From Opisthorchis felineus (taxonomy: Eukaryota > Platyhelminthes > Trematoda > Opisthorchiida > Opisthorchiidae), in the NCBI GenBank assembly GCA_004794785.1, contig SJOL01004636.1, positions 1 to 64,000 of the forward strand: a stretch of DNA of 64,000 bases. Reading direction: 5' to 3'. Both the position numbers and the translations under genes were made by a program. Below the pieces are notes generated by a model. It saw only the letters and a list, made by a program, of their open reading frames with translations, made no database searches and was not told where the DNA came from. Positions 13,901 to 26,800 of the stretch are shown here, in pieces; within the stretch, counting starts at the first letter, position 1; each line of letters begins with the position of its first letter.

Positions 13901-15123
13901 TTCGAGGTGCACACCGGCGGTTGAGGAAATTCTAATGACTTTACAAAAGCGGGCGTTCCGAGGCAATTATTCACATTAGTTTATCGGGATTTTTTGAGTG
14001 CTGACGGTTTACGCGACAACTTGCTAGCAGATGTGTGCGGGCCATGTGCTAAATACCGTTAGCCCAACCGGGGGGAGCACATTCACGATTTCTGTCGAAT
14101 CGCAACACACGTATTACGTGTCTTCCTGCGTAACTGAAGCCTTTACGTATTTACAGGTTGTGCAAACACTACAGAACTATCTGATTCCACACCGTGTGTC
14201 GCGAAATCTCGTTGAACCAAACAGCGCCGGCAAAGTTTCTCGTCAGTTTCAGGTGGACCAATGTTGGGGCTTGGTGAGACAATGGAAGTGCAGGATGACA
14301 ATTACTACCCGTGCTGAGTGCCATTGGGGGATCATAGGACACGAACACTCACTGGGTTTTCCACGGCTTCCATGTACTCTAAGGAGCATGCTCTCGTGTG
14401 GTCCTCAGACGCAAACGCTTGTGGCGTTTTCAATAATTACGAGACAGTCGGTGAGGACTGAACCATTGATTGGGAACACAGTGACCATTATTAGTTGTGG
14501 CTGACCTGTTATTCTAATGGCAGCTCTGAAAAAAGTGAAATTTCTCACCCGTTGCGTGATACGTTCACCATGCTTTCCCACTGAGGAGCGTCAGCTCCAC
14601 GCTTTTCCGCTTACAAAAATCTCAAACTATAACAAGGGGCAAGCTTCCCAACTTCCTACTTTTATCAATTCGGTAGCTCACTTCCGTTAAACCGATTCCA
14701 TTCTCAACGTGATGCGGGGTAGAAACCATAGCCTCAGTGTTGCCAAGTTGAAAAATAGGGCTCTGGTCATTATGTTGCATTTCCAGTGAACGTTCTTGGT
14801 GAGTTCTCTTATCCACACCACACAGACAGACCTCATTGTTAGCACCTAGCTCTCTGTGTTTTGTTCGCTTGCAAAACAACTGTGTAACGAGACGTAAGCT
14901 CTGCCAGTCACACAGACGCCTGCACTTACCGCAGCTGTCTTGATATTAGGTTACTGTACATGTGGACGCAGTGTGGAAAAATGGCTGTGTGAATTCGGCA
15001 TTCGGGTTGGTCAGGCTGCGGGACACTATTTAAGTTAGAGAGGGACGTCTCATACTTTTATGACACACTCATGAATGGCAGCAGCTGCCTGGTCATGGGT
15101 CGTTAGGAATCGGTTTAAGACAC
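10971..15123. other. No gene recognised
   Basis: The longest ATG-initiated frame is 14031-14504 plus (157 codons). It has no signal peptide, membrane segment or motif that I recognise. A stretch near 12410-12480 weakly resembles a retroelement integrase tail but is too short to call. Otherwise nothing. Confidence 0.35.
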
Positions 15124-15380
15124 CTAACAATCCGATCTTGCTCGACATTCTCTCCAAAAAAAACATAGTAACTACGCTTCTCTGACCATGCCGATTTAGT
15201 GGTGACCACGCCTACATCGGATAATGCCCGTCGTTTACGACGCTGTCCCTTTTCCCCAAACCCCTTGTACCCACAATCCCCGCCAGTGATGCCTTTATTC
15301 TGACTGTAACCTTATGATCATGCCTGACGGCATGCCACCCACAGGTTTGGAATAAACATTATCACTATCATTACCATTCG
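15124..15380 (+). repeat. Dispersed repeat, copy 2 (LINE-tail-like)
   Basis: This is the longer partner of the copy at 10797. After the shared block it continues through a C-rich section to GGAATAAACATTATCACT. It thus places an AATAAA polyadenylation-like signal just before a tail of short ATTATC and ACTATC units. This is the expected layout of a 5'-truncated LINE 3' end inserted in the plus direction. Confidence 0.7.
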
Positions 15381-17062
15381 GTCGTAATCAAACTGAGTTT
15401 CCCCATTCGGAAGCACACGAATTTAGATCATCCCCATTCTTTACGCAACCGGACAGCGAATAGAAGAATATAACCTGTGTCAACATTCAGTTACAGCGAT
15501 CTTGGTTTCAGCAAATCACTCCTTTCGTCATAAAGATGTGGACGGCGGTCTTTGGTTGCTAAAGTGTGGTTTCCTCTTGAAACTCGAGCTGTAATTTCTA
15601 AACGTAGAGGGCAGGCATAAACCCGTACATTTGCCATGTGGGACGACGCGACGAGCGTGGTTGAATTCCGGAGGTAAGCGGGGGCCTTAAAATTGAGGCG
15701 CTTCAACCATTCCGTAAAGCCTTTTGCCATCCACATATAAGAGCACAGAGTAGTTCTGAGTACGTAAATATTTTTGCGTACCAGTCTACAGATTTTCTGA
15801 TACAGGATGGTCTTTTGAAAAGCCCGGTGCCATGCGACGCCTTGGAGTGAAAAACGGACAGAGCGCAGATCAGCGGAGGCTATAGACGTTGCACATCGCA
15901 GTAACCAGGAATATTTTTGGTATTCCGAGATTCCGCCGAGGTTTCGCCCATTTCGGCATGCGCCAAATCTGGGCAACGGCTGACATCGTGACATACACAT
16001 CACTAGGTGTGTTTTTGCCCAGTGTTTTCGGACGTGCGCTGGAAATGGGTCAGCTATATTGCGTTTACTTGATGGGATGGAGACGACATTCTGATACAAA
16101 ATGCCAGCAGTCGAGGAAGCTGGTGTCTAGAAAGGCAACCGGTGCAAGCAAGAGCATTGTTGCAGTGCACCTAAAAGGGTTACGTTATTGTGGGCCAGAA
16201 AACAGACACATGCAGGATATTGAATGCATAGGGAATTTGTAGTACTGCAGCAATAACTTGATAGCAGAAAAATTCAAATTGTAATGACACTTTAATAGGA
16301 ATAATCCGGAACTTACAAATGCAGTTTGTGCTTATGCATGAGGGTTTACACGCACCATCGAAGTTACGTCAAAAAACCTGAAGGGGGGAGGTGCTAGGCG
16401 GAATCCTAGACCAGACCTATCTAACCACTTGATACTTGCCGTTGTGGCTGCCGATAAGCCTAACTCGCATGTGATTGGTCAAAAGACGGGTCAGAAGTGG
16501 GCCATCACTTAAGGCGAGATCTGATTCGTCGAAAATGTGGCCCCAACTAGCCAAGCATCCCAGCATTTGTGCTCGGTTCTAAGGCGGTGTCCGGTTAGGG
16601 CTTAAATCTCCAGAGTTTTGCCGTTACGTTCACCTCAAGTACGATGCGCTGTGCATAGATTTCCGACTCATTTCTGAAGTTTGATACACTCCGTCACTTT
16701 GGTGGTTATTCTGCTGGAAACACTAGATTGGGAAGATCGGACCGAGAACTAAGCTGAGGCATAGTTGTTATTTCACATTCGGAAACAGCAGCAGTGAGAT
16801 TGTACTTCTCTTAAGAAGCTAGTGTTGTAATCACGACAGCCCACATTCGCTTTGCACCACAGATAGGCATCCAGCCTTCGTCCGGGACGGCCGTCTGACT
16901 TTGTATCCGCATTCTTTGGATGGAGCTTGTTTGATTCGTTAACTGTGTGAGTCGACAGGGTGGCGTTGAGCCAGGAGAGGATGGTTCCTGGCTGGAACAG
17001 CATTAGATTATGGCCCACCATTGGCCTGGTCAATTAGTGGTGAGAGTGCTCTTATGTTCTGC
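15381..17062. other. No gene recognised; long minus-strand open frame
   Basis: A 203-codon minus-strand frame (16099 to 15491) is the longest unexplained one in the window, but it opens at TTG. It has no recognisable motif, no hydrophobic signal and no splice context that I trust. It may be decayed mobile-element coding sequence or chance. The rest of the stretch holds nothing I recognise. Confidence 0.3.
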
Positions 17063-17377
17063 TCACACGTCCTGCCTCAACATTCGGCGGGTGTGTATAT
17101 GGTCTCCACGGCAGCCTCGGTATTGCAACGGAAAAAGTTTCGGAATTTTCAAACGATACTCACGCGGATAGTCGCGAAAAAGTGCAACCTGATTGGTGCC
17201 GTGTCGGTTCACCTTCTCCATAGGGTTACTATCCCCGATTGGCCGTACTCCAGAAATTGTAGCATGTGGGAGGAAGACAGGATACAGGAGGTCTCCGCCG
17301 ACGTGCGAGAGAATCAAAGACGCATGGCTGTTAGCGGTAAATTGGTGGTAACGCATAAAAGGTGACTCTATCGTCAC
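17063..17377 (-). mobile_element. CR1-type LINE fragment (RT C-terminus)
   Basis: The minus-strand frame contains KIPKLFPLQYRGCRGDHI followed by HTRRML. This is the conserved LFPLEYRRLRGDLIYTRRML block near the C-terminus of CR1 reverse transcriptases. It is preceded by a degenerate EKVQRRATK-like section (MEKVNRHGTNQ). Only about 100 codons are visible and the flanks are unreadable, so this is an old fragment. Confidence 0.75.
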
Positions 17378-19195
17378 TGACGAGTCAGAGCTTCAAGTAC
17401 ACGTTGGGCTCTGTCGGCAGACTTGCCCCAAATTGCCTCCACACGGTGCTTGAAACAGTCCGCTTGCATACAGCGGTCAACGTTCAAGAAGTCGTTGTCG
17501 AAAATCCTGAACAGCTCTGGTCTCAAATTGGAATGCAGACAAACCTGTGTCCGGAGAGATCCAGCTAATACGTCACGCCCTGATTTGAGGCCGGCGGTCG
17601 GGGAAGAACTGTGTGATCTGACTCCAAAGATTCCGTTAGCTCCGGATGCACGAAACCGCTTATGAGGAGCATTACTGAACGCCTTACTGTGTCACGTGTA
17701 TGCCAGCCGTGCAGTACTTGCTGCTGTCCACTTCTGGCGAGCAGTAGATTCGTGCTACGTGGTCACTGTTTGTGAACTCAATGTTCTATAGTAGAATTCA
17801 CACTACTCTCGCCAAAATGCCGTTCTAATGCTGTTGTTTTATTCACTCAAGGGTTTTGCACGTTACTAGCATGAGAAACGGATCTGTAGCTGGCAGGCTC
17901 ATGATGGGGGGCACGTCTACATTGAGTACTTACTACTACCTTCCGTTCTTCGTTCAGAAACCTGGGAAGAATTTCTCAGAATGGCGTTGCAGCATGAGAA
18001 CTCGAGAGTGGACTTCACCAGAGCCTGGTGCACAGTAGGAATCTGGTTCTCGGAGGATTTCAGAGCCCAATGAGGATCAAGCTGAGTCATCATTTGCCCC
18101 GTTGGATGGGTCAGCTAACTCAGGCAGTGACAAGCTCCCACAAATATACCGAGGTGTGCCGTGAAATAAACGCGTTTGTCTTGAGGAGGTTCTCTTCTGG
18201 TTCGCTTACATCATTAAATGGAATTTCTGGAATGGCGACTCCAGATTTAGTTATGGGATTTGTATAAGTTTGTAGGCGTCTCGGAAGCGGTTTGGGTGAG
18301 ATATTCAAGTCGTTCTGGTTTCTGACACCTAAGGGGGGTGCAAGCACTCTGACATGTTTCGCAATTCGGGTAGTCCACACGAGAGACCGATCATCCAAAT
18401 CGACTTAAAGGTGTTTTCATGTGCCCCAGTAGCACACGTAGCTAACTGATCAATATGGGAGCCTTTCAAGATAGCTTTATCGAGAAATCGAAATGGACGT
18501 TTAGCAAAGCTTGAAAAGTTGGCTCTGAAAAGTATCCACGATTGGTTGATGTCCAGTTGTGCAGGTGTCGTTCAGTCAATTGCTTTGTCTCTATTCCTAA
18601 AGGTCTCAAATTTAATCTCCCAGGTTTGCCAGCGGAAAATCGATGAAATGCTACCGGAACTCCACCCATCCAGCCGAAACTCAGATCATCGTCATCATCG
18701 AAACTCATCACCGAAACTCAGAATCAGGTGACCATTAGTTCCAGGAGGGCAGATCAGTACAAGCCGTACCGCGACGATTCTCTGGCACTGAGTTAGAAGG
18801 GGTTTCGGCAGGACCGACCAGACTATCATTGAATTTTACGCTCTCAGCCGAACTGGCATCAGATTATGCACCCAATGTTTCCGGAACGTGACCGACGTTT
18901 AAGCAATAGAAGTCACGTAAATTTGAAGTTCTTTCCATGATCAGATGCTCGTGTCACAACATTTAGTGCCTGTCTAGTCCAGTTGGAGAGCTCGAAGTAT
19001 CGATCGTCCTTCGTCCACAACCCGTGCTAGTTGATGGGATTATCATCAGGCCTCCTCGATAAGAGCCCAGGAAATTTAGTATGTACGAATTGCTGGATTT
19101 TGTGGCGCTAACTGCGAGTCCACAGGTAGGCGGAAAGTCCGACAATTATTTGGTAGAGACTGCAACATGCCAAAAATTCTAACCGCATCTATCGT
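17378..19195. other. No gene recognised
   Basis: Overlapping short frames on both strands, none convincing. It lies between two CR1 scraps of opposite orientation and is probably old mobile-element sequence. Confidence 0.35.
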
Positions 19196-19345
19196 GACCT
19201 TGAGTTACCCAGTATTTGACTTCTGTGTCTCGTCTACGCGGATAACGTCAAGTTATGGTCCCCAGCCAGTTATACAGAGGAAATAGATCGTCCTCAGGAT
19301 GCGGCTAACTCACTGAGTGGCTGTCAACGCCGTACCATCATATGG
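19196..19345 (+). mobile_element. CR1-type LINE fragment (RT active-site region)
   Basis: The plus strand from about 19226 reads CLVYADNVKLWSPASYTEEI. This matches the CR1 motif C block LVYADDVKLWSP with the second catalytic Asp changed to Asn. A DLELPSI segment upstream sits in the position of the family NDLP motif but is interrupted by a stop and frameshift. The fragment is short and inactive. Confidence 0.75.
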
Positions 19346-20609
19346 ATGTCATACCTGGGCTGACTGAGTGGAGGGTATACGTTTTGGATTGCTGGTACGT
19401 AGGAGGAACTACTGGTGTCTTTGAGGACAGCGCATTAGTATTGATGAAGTTAGCCGTCATTTGTTTCGTGCGGATGACCGGTGTGGCTTTATCAGCTGTA
19501 TATCTAGAAGGAATTAGTTTGGTTGTCCTAAAGATTCCTCCTTACTATGTAGCTCAACCAACCCCCTTAGTACGCCCTGTGTCTATCTGGAAACGAGCTG
19601 CTGGTGGTCGACGGCAAACATTGAGAAAACGCACGAAGCTTCTCAGCATTCTAGTTGGTTAGGTCAACGTAATTTCCAGGATAGGCACCCATAAATAAAT
19701 TTGTTTGTTTGGAGACAAAGTGCAGCAGAAACGAAACCAGCGGCACGCGTGCTGCTATCGCATACTTGCACTAAGACTAGGCTACGTCACAGTTATGACA
19801 ATATGATTTTCATGCTACACCACTTGGACCCCTGTAGCGTCCTAGGCTCTCTTAGGAGAGAGTCCACGGACGTGTCTTTTCAGTAGTAAGCTTGTAATGG
19901 GGAAACTTACGGTCGTTTTGCCGTTGCGTATTCGATGTTCAAGGCAGCGTTTGGTGAAGTTAAACAAGTTTTTACGTCAATTGCAGCTTTCTACATCACA
20001 TATCGTTCTCCTACAATTAGCTTTTCTGACTTAACGTGGGTTGGTCATTGTTTTTGTAAATCACGGTGCAGATCAAACCCATTAACCGGACGGTTGGACC
20101 CGCGCTCAATTTCTTGTACATAGTCTTCATCCCAGAGGAGGACTCCTCCGAGGATAGGCTACACTCCGGGATAGTCCATTACAGCGTTTGCTGTCTGCCG
20201 CAACGTGGTTTGTTATCCTTGACGAGAATCCATTTGACAGGCCAGATGCATCTTTTCACTTAAGGTGGCTACCGTGTAAAGCGCGAACTTATTGACAGGA
20301 AGGCCCGTCGTCCGAACCCCACCTGAGCATCTCGATTGCTCCTGTCCAGGCTTCGGCAATCTGATAGTATCTCAGCCCTCGTGCTTCCTTCGGGTGGCAT
20401 GGCAGCTAAGCGCCGAAAGAGTCTTACAGCTGAATGATTATTTTTTTGCCGTATATGATTTTATTAAGTCCTACGTCACTTGTCAGTACAGACCACTTGC
20501 TTCCAGCGTGTTACAAAACGGCTGTTCACCGAAAGAATGTCATTTCTGGACGGTTTTGTTTTCCACCACATTTCTTCGCTTTCCTTGTAGATTTCGCTAG
20601 CCGGCTAGC
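19346..20609. other. Upstream region of MBOAT7; no clear promoter element
   Basis: Contains the probable 5' untranslated region and promoter of the acyltransferase gene. I see no convincing TATA box or splice-leader acceptor. The reading frame of the start codon is closed by TAG at 20598-20600, so the protein does not extend upstream within this exon. Confidence 0.4.
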
Positions 20610-20815
20610 ATGACACTAGACGATGTCATCTATGCATTCCTGCTATTTCTCTCCCTTTCATTCGGGTTGTTGATAAGAAGAAGGGGAAAAGCAACGCTAT
20701 TTTTACCTTGCATTCTCGGAATTTGCTTGGCTCTCGGAACTATCGGGCTAGCTGTTTGGCACTCTCTAGTCACTACCTGCGGGTTTATTTTCCTCCTCGG
20801 CGTGTGTCATCCAAG
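20610..20815 (+). CDS. MBOAT7: MBOAT7 exon 1
   Basis: Start ATG at 20610; encodes residues 1-68, two hydrophobic segments ending in VCHP. The donor is AAG|GTACTG and the exon ends in phase 2. The next intron is only 47 bases (20816-20862). Confidence 0.9.
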
Positions 20816-23800
20816 GTACTGGTAGCTCGTTTTCTCATTTATCCTCACCTCCGTGTCTTTAGATTCCTTCATTACGTAGTTTGCGTCTGGTGTTTCGGTT
20901 ATTTGGGTTTCTTCCGGCTTTGTGACAGTTTTGGCTTCGCCAAACCACCTGCTCTTGCCAACGCAATTCAACTCAACCTCACATTGCGGGTAAGGCTTAA
21001 TGCAAACTGTCATCATTATACCCCCAATTTAGTTGATCGGACTATCGTTTGAAGTATATGATAGCTGGCAGACAGACCAAAAGTTGGGCAAGTTGCTTGA
21101 TCCAAACGACACAACCGAAGCCAGCCAGCTGAAACTGATGAGGGACTACAAAAGTGTTTCCGTTTCCCCCGTGGATGTCATTTGCTACGCGTACTGCTAC
21201 ATTGGACTGTTTACAGGTACGTCTCATCCGCAGGCAAGAGTATGTCGCTAACGGGTGGTGCCTTTCGGTATCCAGCTGATGATTTATGCGTCTTGGAGGG
21301 ATAAGTTCGCCATTGGCCTATTGGTGCAACCCATACACAGAGATTAAAGCCTGATTCTGTTACTTTGTCAAGTGATGTTTCTGGAACGACTGTGGATCTG
21401 AGCGGAAATTGCTTCTCTCAGGCTGATGTTGTCAGCCGCCTAAGCTCGTCATTTTTACTGGTATGGGTAACCTAGCATCTGAAGTGAGTCAGCAGCGCGA
21501 ATATGATTGCACCTGACTTTCTAGCGCGTGTACACCCGAAAATATCTCATATGTGTCAGCCATCGCGAATAATTGAGCTAGGTTGTTTCGTGCTTTTCAA
21601 ATGCACTCGTTCAAACCCGTTTATAAGCTTCATTAAACATCGTACTTACGTTTTTGGAGATGAACAACATACCCACGGGACCGACGGCGGTTGTTCTCCC
21701 TTGCGGAAACTTCACTTTGGGGAGGATTCGGTTCTCTTGAACGTCCAGGAGAACGAAGTAGTTTTTGCGACCAATATTTATTCAGCCTATTTATTTGGCT
21801 ATTTTTCAACGGATTAAATGAGTTTGAATCGTGTCAATAGCTGGCATGATTTAGTATGATGAGCTGATTATAAACATTCGAAGCTATTGAGTATCATCGA
21901 TTATCTTTAGAATGACTTAATTCTGAGTGCTTTGGCTCACTTCATCTACATTCGCAGTGTTTTCTTCTCTTCACTCGTTTCAGGCTCATAATTCTCGTCT
22001 ACAAATTAGGGTAGTGTATTCGTGCTAGCTTATCTGGGTAGCGTAGTCACTTAGCGAACAACTTCCTAGGGTTTACGTCGTTGTAATGTCGAAGAATGGA
22101 TCACTGTAACAAGAGGGCCGTGATGATATCAAAGGTCTCCTGAACAGTCGAAACCCTCTCTATCCGAAATGCCCCACTCTTTCTGACCGGTTGAGCATTT
22201 GCCATAGGAGCTACCTCACTCCCAACATTGCCCACGATCATGCCAGTAGCGTTTCTTGTGCTCTCTGCAGGTGTGATTTGTGACTGTCTGGTTCGATAGT
22301 TGTTATCACCACTTTACTCCGAGCGTCTTAGCCTTGCTAGCCAGTCGAATGTGGTAACTTTTTCGTGTTTGGATATTTCATTATGTGTTGCTCCTGTTGG
22401 AATGGTCTTCGTCTTATTCTGAATAGCTCTCTAGGATTGTTCTCAGACTTCCGATTACTGCTATCCTCATCCAACCCTTATAGCGTCCTATATCCTATTT
22501 AATCCGGTTATTTTTAATCTTATGTGTATGGCATGTCGATATCTAAATCCGGGTGGCACTACTTTTGACGGGCTTGCGTGTGAAATTCGTATAATATAGC
22601 TTTGGTCACAGTATAGGTGGCTTCTGAACATGACTGAAATTGCTGCGAATCTCCTAACTGGTCGCTTCTCCTCAGCCGTTGTCTATTTTTAGTGCAATTT
22701 GTGTTCACCCTGTGGATTTACATACCGTCAATGCAATCTTAAGCTTGAGAAGACAGATGGACAAAGGAAACTAGGATCCTGTCTGCCATTTCCCACTTAG
22801 TTTACCTTGAATTTCGTACGAGGACATTGGTCATCACACAACTGATACGTAATCGGTACGTGGGTCACCGGTTTTTCGACATGGTCTGAGTTTGAATTTC
22901 CCGAGGATGTGACCACTGGCTTCATTTGAGGCTCCGATTATCGCATTCCAGCCATCAGCAACTTTCAAGGCATCGCTGTTTGGTTGTGCAGTAGGTCACT
23001 TCTTTGAGCCCACTGTAGAAAGCATCATTGATGGGCGCATTCAATGAGGAAATAGAGTGTAGACAGCTATGGTGGTTCGTGGGAGATAAGCCTTCGCAAT
23101 CCGGGATGATAATAGTATCCAGAAGAGCAGGACGTCACGAATGATGTTATTGTGAGCAAGAGCAACAACAGTACGAAGATCTCATCCCCGGACGTCCCGG
23201 AGTCGAAACACGGTATTCTCATCTTCGAACGCCAGGCCACATAGGGTGGGCTAGGTAGTCAAAGGGACTTCGCTTGGGGAAACTTTGGCCTCCATTTTCA
23301 GGGAGACCGTGGATGTCATGGAAGCCAAAACACTGTTCCTGATCTGGGGCCCAGCTTGGAGCACCTCCAAGAGTGTTGCTTGTTGGGAGTAGTTTGGTAT
23401 GGGTATTATCATAAGACAACGTAACGATTTGTATACGATAAAGCTTCTTTTGGCATCGTTAAAACAAAAAAACCTGGTTATTGACTTGGGAGGTGTCATT
23501 TTTTCTTCACCATTGAGGTGTGAGATCCATTTTCTCACTTCTGGAAACGCTATATAATTCCGCACCAGGCTTTCTGCACCAGGTCACTTTCGGTCTTTCG
23601 CGTAATATAATAGACTCATTAGGTGCATGTATCACGCCTAATCCAAGTACTTATTCCAATTTGATGTTTAGTTTTCAATTTTTCGTGGTACGCTATGACT
23701 CTCTAGTGAGCACATTGCTATCTCATTCGTTCACGTACGAGTTTTATGTCGAATAATGTACTGTTTCTCCGTTCCTTCATTTTTTCGAAACTCAGGCCCA

Positions 23801-26800
23801 TACTACAAATATCGGACCTTTTGGGACTTCGTTTACTGGCCAAAGGAAGCTCCGGAGGGGTCCTCTGATCTGCTACTTCAACAATTGCAGGAAGCACCGG
23901 TGTTTGGGGTTGCTTATCTTATTCTCTCACATTTCTATGGAGTGGATGTAAGTGCGACGGCTGGTGCAGTCCCTCTGCTCGTTTCTGCAAGCATTCCTCA
24001 CTCAGTTGGTAATTGCTTCACAGTGCTCACCATTTTATTTTATAATTGTGTTCACCTTTTACTTACATTAAAGAATCGGATGATGTGATCAGTTGATGAT
24101 ATGATAGTTCGGTCACCGTGACTTATAGTGGGCGAAGCTCGAATGATGTATGTTCTGTCAGCAACCATTACTTGATACTCCCTGTGGATTTATTCTTAGG
24201 TTCGGCAGTGCCGCTTTTTTGTGGGCTTTCCCCGCTCTTTACGGCGTGGAGTGGTCGCATGCAGAATGTCCATCATGGCGGACCTTATCAGTCCGAGGCA
24301 AGTGGAATGTCGGACTGACAGAATGGTTCCCGTAGTACATTGTTTTCCGTAATTAAATCCATATGTTGACTTCAGGTATCTGTGGTTGCCGCACATGTGT
24401 CAAAATCCATTGCAGGTGAAAAAATACGCATTTATTGATAGTATCTGCCGTGACCCGCTTTTATCAACCTCCATAGTTTGTGAATGATTGATGATAGGAT
24501 TTGTGTAGATAGCACAACATTCCGAAATGGTATAATAAGTCGGTCAATCAATCAATCGATTTGTCAACTATAAACCGTGTACTATGGGCACATTAGTTCC
24601 AGTTGCTACAGTTTCGATCACCGAAAGGTGGGAGAGTGTGGGACATACAGCCAAGCCTTGGAGGCTATGGCATTCTCGATTAGTTTGGAAACTGGGTAGC
24701 TACTCATTGAAGGCGATAGCTTTGATGCACCAGCGCCACTGACTGCGCAATCGGGCCATTTCTGCCAGTCTCATTTGCCATTGGTGAGTTGAGTCCCGGG
24801 GTCCCCATCCAGGGAGGCGGTAGTTGTCGACCCAACTAAGTTTACTGGTTAGTGTTTTCATACTTCGTTGCCAGGGTATACACTATCCACATCTCATTTG
24901 CTTCTACTCAACACAGGGCTAGGCAAAAAGTGCTCTGCGAGACACGGTCTTCTTGCATGCGGAGCGCACATCCTAACCAGCTTAATTCATCTATCGCGGG
25001 AGAGTTCCTTCTTCCTAGGATCATCTGGCGTACCTCAGCATTACTAATCCGTTGTCTCCACCAGACCTGACCAATGCTTTGGAGACACCCATAGTCCAAC
25101 ACTGACATCTTTCGTATATCCTCTGCGCGTAGAGGCCACGTTTCTTATCCATGAGGCAGTATGGATCGTACTGCCGCAGTGTAAATTCTGCCCTTGACAG
25201 ACAAACTGAAGTCACGTCGCGCCATAAGTATCGGAGGTTGGCAAAAGCTGTCCTGGCGTTCTTGATTCGAGAAGTAATCTCATCTCCGGCCAGTCTACTG
25301 GAACTTATACAATTGCCCAGGTAAACAAACTTATCTATCACGTCGATTGGCTCGTGTGCAAGCATGAGGTTTGGGTCTAGTCCCACGCAGTCTTGTATCA
25401 GTATTTCACACTTTGCAGGTGTGAAGTGCATGCCAAACCGTGTGGCAGAGTTATGTAGGTTATTTAAAATGTTTTGCATTTTTGACGGATCTGAACGTAG
25501 GAGAGCAATATCGTCCGCATATTCAATGTCTGTGAGCGAACGTCCCAGGAACACTCCGACCCTCGAGGTTTCAGAGACAGGCGGAGAAATTTCACGAAGC
25601 GCATCGGTAACGAAGTTGACGAGGAAAGGTGAGAGAGGGCAGCCTTGTCTTACGCCAATGGACTTGGTGAACTCAGGCAAAAGCTTGCCGTATACTCGTA
25701 CGCGCCCACAGAAGTTCGCATACAGTGCCCTCATAAGAGATGTAAGTTTGTAAGAAACACCTTTGATCGCCAGATACCGCTAAAGTTTCTGATGATCGAC
25801 AGAATCAAAAGCAGTTTTCAGATCGAGAAAAGCGACAAACGGCCTTCCTCCACACCCCCTCCTCACCCATCGGAATATGCAGTGTCTAATAAGTAACACC
25901 TTGCGATCGGACAGTAACGTTTTTATGTCCACATTCACCCATCGAGTGAGGTTGTTACTTGTAAGTTGTTTGAACAACTTCTGTAGGCTTCTGTCGAGAC
26001 AGTTTTTGCCTCATACTGACTGCTTATGGTAAGGACTTGATCACTACGGATTTCGCTCGTTCTTATTTGACAGAATAACCTTTCTTTCCATTCTCTTATG
26101 CACTCCTGATACAAAGTGTGTGTGTAAGTTTTTTTCGACTCTTTCCTGAATAAATTAACGGTGAATATGTAGCGCATTTGTCGTAATTAGTTTTACCAAT
26201 TAACCAGCTGGTCAATACAGGCGTGAGTTCTGGGCTGAAGTTTGGAGTTTGCTTCAAATGATTGACCATCAGATTTAGAGCCAGACACTGGTGAGATTGA
26301 AAGTATTACTCCAAAGGGGTAAAACATTGCAGAGGATATTTTGAACGGAAGTGCGTATCGGCATATCTTAAAAACAGACGTGTTCTCCTTTAAGGTAATG
26401 AGAACAGTGCAAATCCCTAATGCGCAGAGAACCCAAGGCATCTCCGAAATTCCACACCTAGAAGACAAAGGCGAAGTTTGTAGTCGAGCCAGCTATGGGA
26501 TTGTGGAGTCTTTATAAGCGTAAGTTCTGGTATATGGAAGTACGCCATTACTACTCATCAGGCGCTTGGAAAACAGTTTCGTTGTTCGGTCTGCCTAGAA
26601 TATGGAAAGAAATGTGTTATTTACTTGTGATTGCCGAGGAGATATGCATCATTCAAGCCTTGATCTATCAAGGTTTGAATGATAATGATTTATTGGATTG
26701 ACTGACGTCGCCGTCGAGTAAGGAGGAAGCACAAGGTGACCAGTATTCCATGAAGACAGCGCAAACTTCCTCAAATCCGGGAACCTATAAGGGCACACGT

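Noticed and set aside
14031..14504. 157-codon ATG frame as a possible gene
   Set aside because: No motif, signal, membrane segment or splice context. Kept only as a note in the gene-free stretch.
24118..24335. Plus-strand frames in MBOAT7 intron 4 as an extra MBOAT7 exon
   Set aside because: Exons 4 and 5 join directly in phase 0 and match the family without a gap; these frames resemble nothing in MBOAT7.
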